From positions 2,542,001-2,606,000 of the forward strand of contig OZ241380.1 of assembly GCA_965200765.1 (NCBI GenBank): a stretch of DNA of 64,000 nt, given 5' to 3'. The position numbers and the translations under genes are program-made. The DNA is from G965200765 sp965200765. GTDB lineage: Bacteria > Pseudomonadota > Gammaproteobacteria > Arenicellales > JAJDZL01. The notes under the pieces are model-generated. The model worked only from the letters and a program-made list of their open reading frames with translations. It did not search any database and was not told the DNA's origin. Shown in pieces: positions 18,699 through 27,013 of the stretch. Position 1 is the stretch's first letter. The number at the start of each line of letters is the position of its first letter.

Positions 18699-18859
18699 TC
18701 GCTATTTTATGCGCCAATACAGCAAAACTCCTTCGACTGCAAAGCCAAGCAATTGGTTCAACTAGGTTCAATGTCAAATTCATCGGTTCCTGCCTGAATT
18801 TATTTTTGCAACAAAATACTGAACTTGACCGGCAACGAACAGCCAAGAAACTGTCCGTT

Positions 18860-18888
18860 ATTATAAACCATCCGGGCAAGCAAAATTC
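18860..18888 (-). promoter_or_regulatory. Predicted promoter of the giant autotransporter
   Basis: On the minus strand a perfect TATAAT (18860-18865) is preceded at 17 bp by GAATTT (18883-18888), a weak -35. Transcription would start near 18853, leaving about 70 bases of leader before ATG 18783. A second poly-G tract lies about 22 bp upstream of the -35 position. Confidence 0.5.
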
Positions 18889-18910
18889 ATTCTTGATTGA
18901 ATGAATTTCA

Positions 18911-18921
18911 CCCCCCCCCCC
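18911..18921. repeat. Second homopolymer tract (11 C/G) upstream of the adhesin promoter
   Basis: Eleven C on the plus strand, at roughly -58 to -68 relative to the predicted transcription start of the adhesin gene. Length changes here would alter promoter strength or activator spacing rather than reading frame. Confidence 0.7.
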
Positions 18922-19104
18922 TCAATCGAAAATTCACAGTGAAATCAATCCATTATGAACGTTCGCTCAGGATTGATTTATTCCATTTGCAACACCAAAC
19001 TGGATTGCATTGGGCACACTATTGCAAAGGTTTGTATTGCAATACAACGTTGACGACCTGGTTGAGTTTGCTGGCAAGAAAATTTCGAATGCAGCAAAAC
19101 CCTG

Positions 19105-19795
19105 CCAAATTTTTTTGAAAAAACACAGAAGTACTCGACTCAGGCGGCTTGTCTGAAAGAGTTGAACCCGAGTCGCTGGAAAAACAGATTCATCTGCCTG
19201 AAGTGCGCGGTCACAACAAGTCCTGACAAATGAAGCACCGTCATTTGCTGGAGTACGCCCAGTGCGGTTGGCAAGTTTCGCCGACAGACGAGACGGTTTT
19301 CGGGCCTGCTCGCTTGCTACTGCCAAAAGGTTCGTAGCAGTCTGCTTGACAGGCACTGACAAGGGCGAGATTTCGGCACAACAGCTTTCCAGGTTGATAG
19401 AAGTGTCTCAGTCAATCGCCTGTCGAATGTTGAGGACTTTGCACCAGTCCATGAGGAATCGCGACCGCGTCTACTGGACCAATGGACTTGTGAAGCGGGT
19501 AAATTCGTCACCTGTTCGGGAATTCGCATGGCAAATCTTGCCGCAGTCGGAAGTTCGCATCGACGCATTCCATGCCTTGCGGATTCTGGGCGAACCGTAT
19601 TAGCACGAATCCAAAGCCACTCTGCCGGAACAAGTGAACAAATAGCTTCTGAAAGTTCATATTGTCATCAGCGATTTCAAGATCCATCTGTCAGGCACCT
19701 TTTACGGGGTATCGCATCAATACCTTCAGGACTTGATGAACGAGTTTGTGTTCCGCTTCAATTGCCGATTCCGTGAACCTCAGTTGTCGGACTGA
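19105..19795 (+). pseudogene. Decayed IS1595-type transposase (right copy, near full length)
   Basis: With stops and frameshifts, the region reads as an IS1595 transposase from the N-terminus (KYSTQAACLKELNPSRWKN, FICLKC, QCGWQVSPTDETVF) through to the family's C-terminus (LSGTFYGVSHQYLQDLMNEF, then FRFNCRFREPQLSD and a stop). Many in-frame stops rule out function. It is in the same orientation as the left copy at 11850, so the two bracket the giant autotransporter. The 1.3 kb between that gene and the copper ATPase otherwise holds only the homopolymer tracts, promoter and palindromes listed. Confidence 0.75.
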
Positions 19796-19858
19796 TCGTT
19801 GCAAGCCGTCGTTGATCGTGTGCTGATTCAAGCCTTTTTTAATTCAGTTTAGATGCAG

Positions 19859-19909
19859 GCAGAATTGTAATTCTGCAGATACGCCCCCAATATCGGTATG
19901 CTAACATAC
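19859..19909. promoter_or_regulatory. Two inverted repeats upstream of the copper ATPase
   Basis: GCAGAATTGTAATTCTGC (19859-19876) is a perfect 8-bp inverted repeat with a 2-bp centre; GTATG-CTAA-CATAC (19896-19909) is a second, shorter one. They lie directly before the P-type ATPase and could be operator sites. No metal-responsive regulator gene is adjacent, so the binding protein is unknown. Confidence 0.4.
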
Positions 19910-19947
19910 GGTTTTTGCAACAGCGCCCGGAAGAATTGAAATTAGCA

Positions 19948-22095
19948 ATGAGTACCGCCGAACATAACCTTGATGAAGCTTCTGCGCCTCAGTTTACGTG
20001 TCCCATGCACCCGGAAATCGTCCGCGACCAAGCAGGTGATTGCCCTAGTTGCGGAATGGCTTTGGAACCGATGGGGATCGTACAGGGAGACGAACCAAAC
20101 CACGAACTGATTGATTTCACCCGAAGATTTTGGAGCGGTGTTGCCCTTGGCGTACCTGTAATTTTCCTGGCAATGGCACCACATGTCGGTTTCTCGCTGG
20201 ATACGCTTGTATCGCCAAGAGCATCAGCTTGGCTACAACTGGTTTTGACCACGCCGATATTTTTCTGGTGCGGGTGGCCATTCCTGAAACGCGGCTGGGC
20301 TTCATTGCAGAATCGTTCGCTGAATATGTTCACGCTCATTGCAACCGGCACCAGTGCGGCCTACTTGTTCAGTGCCGGTGCTGTCATCTGCCCCGAAATT
20401 TTTTCCTCCGGATTTCAGGCGAACGAAAATTTCAGTAACGTTTACTTTGAATCCACTGTAGGCATTGTTGTCCTTGTGCTTCTGGGGCAAATCATGGAAC
20501 AAAAAGCTCTTGAGCGCACCGGGAGTGCAATCAAGGGCTTGCTTGATCTCATGCCGAAGAAAGCACGTAAGTTGTGTCACGGAAATTATCACGAAGTGCT
20601 TCTGGAATCTGTTGATATCGGCGATCTCGTGCAAGTCCGTCCCGGCGAGAGCATACCCTTGGACGGTGTAGTCGAATCCGGTGAATCCGGCGTTGATGAA
20701 TCATGGCTGACTGGCGAATCCATGCCAGTCAGCAAAAGTACCGGGGACCCGGTAAAAAGCGGAACTATGAATGGCAACGGCACATTGATCTTCAGAGTGG
20801 AACATAAACACGATCAATCAACATTGTCCCAAGTGGTTCGTATGGTCGCAGAAGCGCAACGAAGTCGGGCACCGTCGCAACGGCTGGCAGACAAGGTGTC
20901 CGCCTGGTTTGTTCCACTGGTGATCGCCATCTCAATATTGGCTTTTCTGCTGTGGCTGATTTGGGGACCGCCGCCCGTATTGGCTTTCGCGGTACTTGTT
21001 GCAGTGTCGGTACTGATCATAGCATGTCCTTGCGCACTTGGCCTGGCAACACCCATGTCCATCATGGTGGCAGTCGGTCGCGGAGCACAAACAGGTGTGT
21101 TGGTCAAAGATGCACAAGCTTTGGAACAGTTCTCCAGCGTGGATACGCTTGTGGTTGACAAAACCGGAACGCTTACTAGAGGAAAACCTGCGGTAACAGA
21201 TATTGAAACGAACGGTTCAGTTCGCGAAGAAGAACTGTTGCAACTTGCTGCGGCCGTCGAAATAGCGAGTGAACATCCATTGGCATCTTCAATCGTCAAT
21301 GCAGCACAAGCGCGCGGTATCCAAATTCCAGAGGTAAATCACTTTGAAGCAATAGCAGGCATGGGTGTAAAAGGAGAAGTCAATGGTCGAAGCGTGCTGA
21401 TTGGCAACGCAGAATTTCTGCGCAAGAACAAGTGCGACCTGAACCACTGTGAACCGGTCGCGGAACGACTGCTTGATCAAGGCAAAGCCGTAGTTTTTGT
21501 TGCGATTGACAATGTCACATCTGGAGTCATCTCGGTTTCCGACTCAATCAAAGCATCCACAAAACCTGCCTTGGACCAACTCATAAGTAAAGGACTCGGA
21601 ATCGTAATGCTGACCGGTGACAATGCCAAGACGGCCCATGCTGTCGCGGCTCAACTGGATATATCCGAGGTGCATGCAGGATTGCTGCCTGACGAGAAAG
21701 CAAAAGTCATAGCAGAAATTCAATCCCGCGGCCATTGCGTAGCAATGGCCGGAGACGGAATCAATGACGCGGTTGCTTTGTCGGCGGCTGATGTTGGCAT
21801 CGCCATGAGCACCGGTTCTGATATTGCTGTGCAATCCGCGGGCATCACCATTCTCAACGGCGATTTGAAAGGCATTGTTCATGCCAGAAACCTGTCCGCA
21901 GGAACCATGAAAAATATTCGTCAAAATCTGTTCCTGGCATTCGCTTATAACGGCATCAGCATCCCGATTGCGGCCGGAATCCTGTATCCGGCACTAGGTA
22001 TTCTGTTGTCTCCCATCATCGCGGCCGGTGCCATGAGTTTATCCAGTGTTTCTGTCATCTCCAATGCACTTCGCCTGAGAAAAGCAAAAATTTGA
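19948..22095 (+). CDS. copA: Cu+-exporting P1B-type ATPase
   Basis: 715 residues from ATG 19948; a TTG start at 19915 would add 11 residues. Instead of a CxxC HMA domain it begins with a heavy-metal-binding module CPMHPE...CPSCGMALEP (about residues 18-42). The membrane metal motif is CPC (C360, C362), the phosphorylated aspartate is D404 in DKTGT, SEHPLA marks the nucleotide domain, and GDGIND is at 602-607. YN in AFAYNG and MSLSS in the last two membrane helices match the Cu+ group. It pumps Cu+ out of the cytoplasm. It stands alone, with palindromes upstream. Confidence 0.93.
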   Translation: MSTAEHNLDEASAPQFTCPMHPEIVRDQAGDCPSCGMALEPMGIVQGDEPNHELIDFTRRFWSGVALGVPVIFLAMAPHVGFSLDTLVSPRASAWLQLVLTTPIFFWCGWPFLKRGWASLQNRSLNMFTLIATGTSAAYLFSAGAVICPEIFSSGFQANENFSNVYFESTVGIVVLVLLGQIMEQKALERTGSAIKGLLDLMPKKARKLCHGNYHEVLLESVDIGDLVQVRPGESIPLDGVVESGESGVDESWLTGESMPVSKSTGDPVKSGTMNGNGTLIFRVEHKHDQSTLSQVVRMVAEAQRSRAPSQRLADKVSAWFVPLVIAISILAFLLWLIWGPPPVLAFAVLVAVSVLIIACPCALGLATPMSIMVAVGRGAQTGVLVKDAQALEQFSSVDTLVVDKTGTLTRGKPAVTDIETNGSVREEELLQLAAAVEIASEHPLASSIVNAAQARGIQIPEVNHFEAIAGMGVKGEVNGRSVLIGNAEFLRKNKCDLNHCEPVAERLLDQGKAVVFVAIDNVTSGVISVSDSIKASTKPALDQLISKGLGIVMLTGDNAKTAHAVAAQLDISEVHAGLLPDEKAKVIAEIQSRGHCVAMAGDGINDAVALSAADVGIAMSTGSDIAVQSAGITILNGDLKGIVHARNLSAGTMKNIRQNLFLAFAYNGISIPIAAGILYPALGILLSPIIAAGAMSLSSVSVISNALRLRKAKI

Positions 22096-22324
22096 CAGAT
22101 CGAAAGACAAGCGGTCAGTTAACCAAGTTCCCGTGACCTTCGTCGCTTCGCGCAGGTGGTTCCATATTCAAAAGTACTTTGACTGCCTGAAAGGTGAATC
22201 GCACCAGTTGCAGGTGCTGAAGGAAATACAGGTTTGCACGTTTGCAACAGTACCCGTTGCAACCATCCTGCACTTTGTTCCCGTTCTTGCTACTCCAATG
22301 TCACCAGACAACAACTTGAACAAA

Positions 22325-23601
22325 TGGGAATTATATACAATGATAACCAAGTGATTTCTGTTGATACAGTTGCGATGAGTGAAGGAACGATAACCAGAGT
22401 GTATGGATATCGGGCGTATGTGTCCGAGCCTGTGCATCGACGTCTGAATGATTTTCTGAATCAGCTGACGAAGTTGTGGAACGATAGTCTCGGTGAAAGC
22501 ATCCATGTATACGAAGCGTCGGGGAAGTGCCTGTCGTATTTTGATCAATGCAAGTGCCTGACTGCCAGACGGGGGGTAGAGGAATGGTTCGGCAGATACA
22601 GTGCAAGATCGCAAAGAACGGTTTTGGACCGGTTGTCCAAGGCCTTCGGCAGTTTCATCAGACGCAGGAAGAAGGGAGAGAAAGGCGGTTATCCGAAATT
22701 CAAGTCGGGCCGACGCAAGGTGAGATCGTTCGATGTGGATGCAAGCGGATTGAAGATTGGCGAGAAGTGGAACAGTGTTTCAGTCAAGGGTATCGGGAAG
22801 TTTCGATTCAAAGGCCAGATCAATGGAGTGGTGAAGCTTGCGAGGATAGTGAAGACTGCCAGACGGGTTAAAGTTCAATTGATCTGCGAATTGCCGGTGC
22901 ATGAGAAGATTGTGGACAATCGCGGTGCGGTTGGAATCGATCTGGGTGTGTACTATCTGGTGTCGCTGACGGATGGATTGAACAGCATTCAGATACCGGG
23001 ACGGAAATTGGATCTTGGCAGAAAGAAGCGATTGCAAAGGGGGCTGGCAAGGAAAACGAAAGATTCCTTGGGGTACAGGAACAGCAGACTGCTGCTTGCG
23101 AAAGAAAGTCAGAGGTTGGCGGAGCAAACGCGCGGCGAGTTGCATGAATTGACGAGTTGGCTGGTACAGAATGTCAGCAGTCAATTCATCATGGAGGATT
23201 TGCCGATCAAGAATATGACGGAGAAGGGAAAAGGGAAGAAGGATTTGAACAGACGCATACTGGAACAGAATTGGGGGATGCTTGTCAACATGCTACTTTA
23301 CAAGTGCGAAGCCGCCGGCGGTGATGTGAAGACAGTGAAACCCCAGTACACTTCCAGGACGTGTTCGAAGTGCTTCATTATTGAAAAGCATAACCCGAAG
23401 GAATACAGGGTGTTCCGGTGTTCAGCTTGCGGTCATGAAGAGGATCGCGACGTGAACGCCAGCAAGAATATTCTCCGCGCCGGTCTGACTGGCGCACTGA
23501 CCGGGAGGGTTGGTGACCGGGGAGAGTTGAAATATCAGGATGTCATCGGACATCTTGCCGGTCAAAAAGATTGCATTGGTTATCAATGTATATAATTCCC
23601 A
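22325..23601 (+). mobile_element. 1.28-kb tnpB element with 26-bp terminal inverted repeats
   Basis: The left end (22325-22350, starting TGGGAATTATATAC) and the inverted right end (23576-23601) agree in 25 of 26 bases. AACAAA directly flanks both ends (22319-22324 and 23602-23607), as expected for a target-site duplication. The only gene inside is tnpB, whose stop codon falls within the right repeat. There is no tnpA. IS200/IS605 elements end in hairpins and make no target duplication, so this element was probably moved in trans by a DDE-type transposase. Confidence 0.75.
22375..23595 (+). CDS. tnpB: TnpB RNA-guided nuclease (IS200/IS605 OrfB family)
   Basis: 406 residues from ATG 22375; an ATG at 22324 exists but overlaps the terminal repeat and gives a less family-like N-terminus. 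The N-terminal helix-rich part (RVYGYRAYVSEPVHRRL...LTKLWN) matches TnpB. All three RuvC acidic residues are present: D189 in GIDLGV, E274 in IMEDLPI and D359 in DRDVNASKNI. The zinc ribbon is CSKC...CSACG. TnpB cuts DNA guided by an omega RNA made from the 3' end of its element; here that RNA would have to overlap the end of the gene, because the element ends 6 bp after the stop. No transposase partner is nearby. It appears intact. Confidence 0.93.
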   Translation: MSEGTITRVYGYRAYVSEPVHRRLNDFLNQLTKLWNDSLGESIHVYEASGKCLSYFDQCKCLTARRGVEEWFGRYSARSQRTVLDRLSKAFGSFIRRRKKGEKGGYPKFKSGRRKVRSFDVDASGLKIGEKWNSVSVKGIGKFRFKGQINGVVKLARIVKTARRVKVQLICELPVHEKIVDNRGAVGIDLGVYYLVSLTDGLNSIQIPGRKLDLGRKKRLQRGLARKTKDSLGYRNSRLLLAKESQRLAEQTRGELHELTSWLVQNVSSQFIMEDLPIKNMTEKGKGKKDLNRRILEQNWGMLVNMLLYKCEAAGGDVKTVKPQYTSRTCSKCFIIEKHNPKEYRVFRCSACGHEEDRDVNASKNILRAGLTGALTGRVGDRGELKYQDVIGHLAGQKDCIGYQCI

Positions 23602-23708
23602 AACAAATCTATAGCAACTTCAAAATTTGTTCAGATTTATAATTATTTTTTTGCGCGGATGGACAGAACAAGTCGAAATTCAGTTTTCGTTGATTGATTG
23701 GCAATTCT

Positions 23709-23724
23709 GTACTATATATAGGTA
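23709..23724. promoter_or_regulatory. Candidate NrdR box upstream of nrdJa
   Basis: The sequence TGTACTATATATAGGT resembles the NrdR consensus ACACTATATATAGTGT, with the central CTATATATAG matching exactly. It lies about 90 bp before the nrdJa start, after the tnpB element. NrdR represses ribonucleotide reductase genes. A clear second box, usually present, was not found. The 213 bp between tnpB and nrdJa show no cobalamin riboswitch. Confidence 0.5.
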
Positions 23725-23813
23725 TAATTGATAATTCTGTCTCAATCTATCGCAGATATAGAGGATATTCATAAAATCTAACACGCAAGCAACATAAATC
23801 AATAGCAGGAGTA

Positions 23814-25940
23814 ATGTCAGCACAGACAAACCGGAAACTAGTACCGGAAACACCAAGTATTTTGGGGTTGCAAGATGCTTCATATGATACCTGGGACAAG
23901 AAATATCGCCTGAAATCCAAGTCGGGCCAAGTGGTTGATGCAAATCTGGATAATTCCTACGCGCGAGTCGCGGCAGCATTGGCTGAAGTTGAGTCACCGG
24001 AAACACGTAATTATTGGTTCGACCGCATGCACTGGGCACTGCAAAACGGTGCCATACCGGCCGGTCGTATTATCTCCAACGCCGGTGCATCCGACTACAA
24101 ACCTGCCACCAGTACCATCAACTGCACTGTCTCCAGTACCATCCCTGATTCAATGGATGGTATTTTGAAAGCCGTGCATGAAGCGGGGCTCACACTCAAG
24201 GCAGGTTGTGGAATCGGCTACGAATTTTCGACTTTGCGCCCGCGCGGCGCATTTGTCAACGGGGCCGGTGCGTACACCTCGGGTCCCCTGTCGTTCATGG
24301 ACATTTTTGATGCCATGTGTTTCACTGTCTCGTCAGCAGGAGGACGTCGCGGCGCTCAAATGGGAGTATTCGACGTTTCGCATCCCGATATTCTGGAATT
24401 TATTCGCGCCAAAAAAGAGGATGGCAGACTACGCCAGTTCAACCTGTCCTGTCTCATTACCAACGAATTCGTGAATGCTGTCAAGAAAGACGAAGACTGG
24501 AATCTCGTATTTCCTGCGGCGTCGGCGGAAATAGATGACCCGGACTACCAAATCAAATGGGAATATTGGCCCGACGTCAGTCCTGAGCATACACAAAATG
24601 ACTTGGGCCAAACCGCCGTCAGAATCTACAAAACCATACCGGCGCGACGACTGTGGAACGCCATTATGAGTTTGACCTACGATTATGCGGAACCAGGCTT
24701 TATCCTGATTGACCGGGTCAATGAAATGAACAACAACTGGTTCTGCGAAGAAATCAGGGCAACCAATCCCTGCGGCGAGCAACCGCTACCCCCTTATGGC
24801 AGCTGTTTGCTCGGTTCGGTAAATCTCACTCATTTCGTGGAAAATCCATTTCACAAGGATGTACTTTTTGATTGGGCCCGTTTTCGGGAAGTAGTAGCAA
24901 TCTTTACTCGCATGCTGGACAACGTTGTGGAGATCAATGGATTGCCGCTGACGGAACAGGAAAACGAAATCAGGCGAAAACGTCGGCACGGCATGGGTTT
25001 TCTGGGACTGGGCTCAGCCTTGACGATGATGCAAATTCGCTATGGCTCAGCCAAATCCGTTGAATTCACCGAACAGGTTGCAAAGGAAATGGCACTGGTC
25101 GGGTGGGAAACCGGCATAGAACTGGCCAAGGAAAAAGGCCCTGCTCCAATTATGGAGGAAGAATTTGAAGTAACTCACCGAATGATGATGCAACGCCCGG
25201 AAATGCAAGCCGACGGCATTGAAATCGGCGATAAAATAAAAGGCAAGGTGCTTCTGGGCAAATACAGCCGATACATGCAAATGATGCCTGAAAAAATCAG
25301 AAAATCAGTCATCAAACATGGTTCCCGCTTCACGCACCACACTTCAATCGCCCCCACCGGAACAATCAGTCTTTCGCTTGGCAACAATGCCAGCAATGGA
25401 ATTGAACCTTCTTTTGCACATGAATACACCCGCAATGTCATACGCGAAGGCAAAAAAACCAAAGAGAGCATGAAAGTTTACTCTTACGAGTTGCTTGCCT
25501 ACCGCGAGTTTGTCGATGCAACTGCCAGTGGCAAGAAAAATGGCAAGAAGAAATTGCCGGAATACTTCGTGACGACTGATGACATCACGCCGCGGGAGCA
25601 TGTCGCCATCCAGTCGGCCGCACAGAAATGGGTCGATTCTTCGATTTCCAAAACAGCCAATGTTCCAACAGACTATCAATTTGAGCAGTTCAAGGAAATC
25701 TATATGGATGCCTACGACAGCGGCTTGAAGGGTTGTACCACTTTCAGATTCAATCCGGAGGTTTTCCAAGGTGTGTTGGTCCGCGATTCGGATTTGGCCG
25801 ATACCACTTACCAGTTCAAGCTGGACGATGGAAGTGTGATCAAACTGCAGGGAAACGACGAGGTTGAATACGACGGCGAAACACACACTGCTGCAAACTT
25901 GTATGATGCCTTGAAAGAAGGCTATTACGGAAAATTTTAG
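23814..25940 (+). CDS. nrdJa: Adenosylcobalamin-dependent (class II) ribonucleotide reductase, catalytic subunit NrdJa
   Basis: 708 residues. It reduces ribonucleotides to deoxyribonucleotides with or without oxygen, using coenzyme B12 to make a thiyl radical. Visible are the NCTVSS cysteine near residue 102, GCGIGYEFSTLRP, the active-site block NPCGEQPLPPYGSCLLGSVN, and APTGTISLSLGNNASNGIEPSF. The usual C-terminal TSCPD domain and cysteine tail are not here but in the next gene, the split arrangement known from Pseudomonas. The ATG has AGGAG five bases upstream. nrdJb follows after 11 bp. Confidence 0.95.
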   Translation: MSAQTNRKLVPETPSILGLQDASYDTWDKKYRLKSKSGQVVDANLDNSYARVAAALAEVESPETRNYWFDRMHWALQNGAIPAGRIISNAGASDYKPATSTINCTVSSTIPDSMDGILKAVHEAGLTLKAGCGIGYEFSTLRPRGAFVNGAGAYTSGPLSFMDIFDAMCFTVSSAGGRRGAQMGVFDVSHPDILEFIRAKKEDGRLRQFNLSCLITNEFVNAVKKDEDWNLVFPAASAEIDDPDYQIKWEYWPDVSPEHTQNDLGQTAVRIYKTIPARRLWNAIMSLTYDYAEPGFILIDRVNEMNNNWFCEEIRATNPCGEQPLPPYGSCLLGSVNLTHFVENPFHKDVLFDWARFREVVAIFTRMLDNVVEINGLPLTEQENEIRRKRRHGMGFLGLGSALTMMQIRYGSAKSVEFTEQVAKEMALVGWETGIELAKEKGPAPIMEEEFEVTHRMMMQRPEMQADGIEIGDKIKGKVLLGKYSRYMQMMPEKIRKSVIKHGSRFTHHTSIAPTGTISLSLGNNASNGIEPSFAHEYTRNVIREGKKTKESMKVYSYELLAYREFVDATASGKKNGKKKLPEYFVTTDDITPREHVAIQSAAQKWVDSSISKTANVPTDYQFEQFKEIYMDAYDSGLKGCTTFRFNPEVFQGVLVRDSDLADTTYQFKLDDGSVIKLQGNDEVEYDGETHTAANLYDALKEGYYGKF

Positions 25941-25951
25941 GGAGTTGAAAA

Positions 25952-26671
25952 ATGCCTGTAAAGATTGACAAGACCATTGTTGACTACAAGGTTCTCAAAG
26001 AATCGGTCAAGCCGAAAGCCCAGGAGACAACCGCTGATACTGCCAATAGTTTGATTCGGGATGAGGGTGATAACGTCAAGATTATCCAGATGCACGAACG
26101 TGTCGAGCGTCCGGAGAAACTTATCGGCAGTACTTACAAGATCAAGACACCGCTTTCGGAGCATGCACTGTATGTGACGATCAACGATATCGTTTTGAAT
26201 CCGGATACTCCGTACGAGCGTCGACGACCATTTGAAATATTCATCAACTCCAAGAACATGGACAACTTTCAGTGGACTGTTGCACTGACTCGAATCTTGT
26301 CAGCGATATTTCGAAAGGGCGGAGATATCACTTTTTTGGTTGAAGAACTGCGCGCCGTATTTGACCCGCGCGGTGGCTACTTCAATCGCGGCATATACAT
26401 GCCGTCGCTGGTTGCTGAAATCGGTTCGGTGATTGAAATTCACATGAAAGAGATCGGAATGATCGTTGATGAACCGATACCGGAAGCGACGAAAGAATAT
26501 TTGCAGAAAAAAAGAGAGGAGTTTGAACGGCATAATGAGCAGATGACTGCTCATAACGAGGATGGTTTCCCGACCGGCGCAGAGTTGTGTGTCGTGTGCA
26601 GTGCAAGAGCAAAAGTGTTTTTGGACGGATGCATGACTTGTCTGAACTGTGGCGATTCAAAGTGTTCGTAA
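25952..26671 (+). CDS. nrdJb: Class II ribonucleotide reductase C-terminal subunit NrdJb
   Basis: 239 residues. The middle is the TSCPD-type domain (YKIKTPLSEHALYVTINDI, RRRPFEIFINSKN, FNRGIYMPSLVAEIGSVIE), and the protein ends in a cysteine-rich tail: CVVCSARAKVFLDGCMTCLNCG. The last cysteines probably serve as zinc ligands or as the redox-active tail that re-reduces NrdJa. GGAG stands before the start, and the gene is coupled to nrdJa. Confidence 0.93.
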   Translation: MPVKIDKTIVDYKVLKESVKPKAQETTADTANSLIRDEGDNVKIIQMHERVERPEKLIGSTYKIKTPLSEHALYVTINDIVLNPDTPYERRRPFEIFINSKNMDNFQWTVALTRILSAIFRKGGDITFLVEELRAVFDPRGGYFNRGIYMPSLVAEIGSVIEIHMKEIGMIVDEPIPEATKEYLQKKREEFERHNEQMTAHNEDGFPTGAELCVVCSARAKVFLDGCMTCLNCGDSKCS

Positions 26672-27013
26672 ATCCACCGCCAAGGGCTTGATTCTGGCAG
26701 ACAGTGTCCATAATTTGAATCACTTATTGAAATTGCTCCACGTATTCTGACGTTTCGTCACAATTCAATCATTGATGCTGTTTCGAGTCAAACACAACTG
26801 GCTTGATTTCTGCAACAGTTTGCTTGCAACCATTACTGTGTATCTACCAGTATTCGTCTTTCTGCATTCAATAAAATCAAATAGTTGTTTGAAATCACCT
26901 GTAGCAGATTAGAATTTCTGACCGTTCGTTAGTAGAATATTGGGCTTTGAAATTTATTCCGTTCGAGTATTACCAACAATTGAATTTGCAATCACAAACA
27001 GGGAGCACGCGCA
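26672..27013. other. Intergenic region before icd
   Basis: 342 bp without a gene. It contains a small hairpin TGACG-TTT-CGTCA (about 26747-26759) shortly after nrdJb, without a T-run, and a possible icd promoter with TTTGAA and TAGAAT about 16 bp apart near 26888-26915. Nothing else is recognised. Confidence 0.4.

Noticed and set aside
22096..22324. A TnpA-type (Y1) transposase next to tnpB
   Set aside because: No HUH motif or suitable frame on either side of the element.
23602..23813. Cobalamin riboswitch before the B12-dependent reductase
   Set aside because: The leader is only ~210 bp, AT-rich, and lacks the B12-box.
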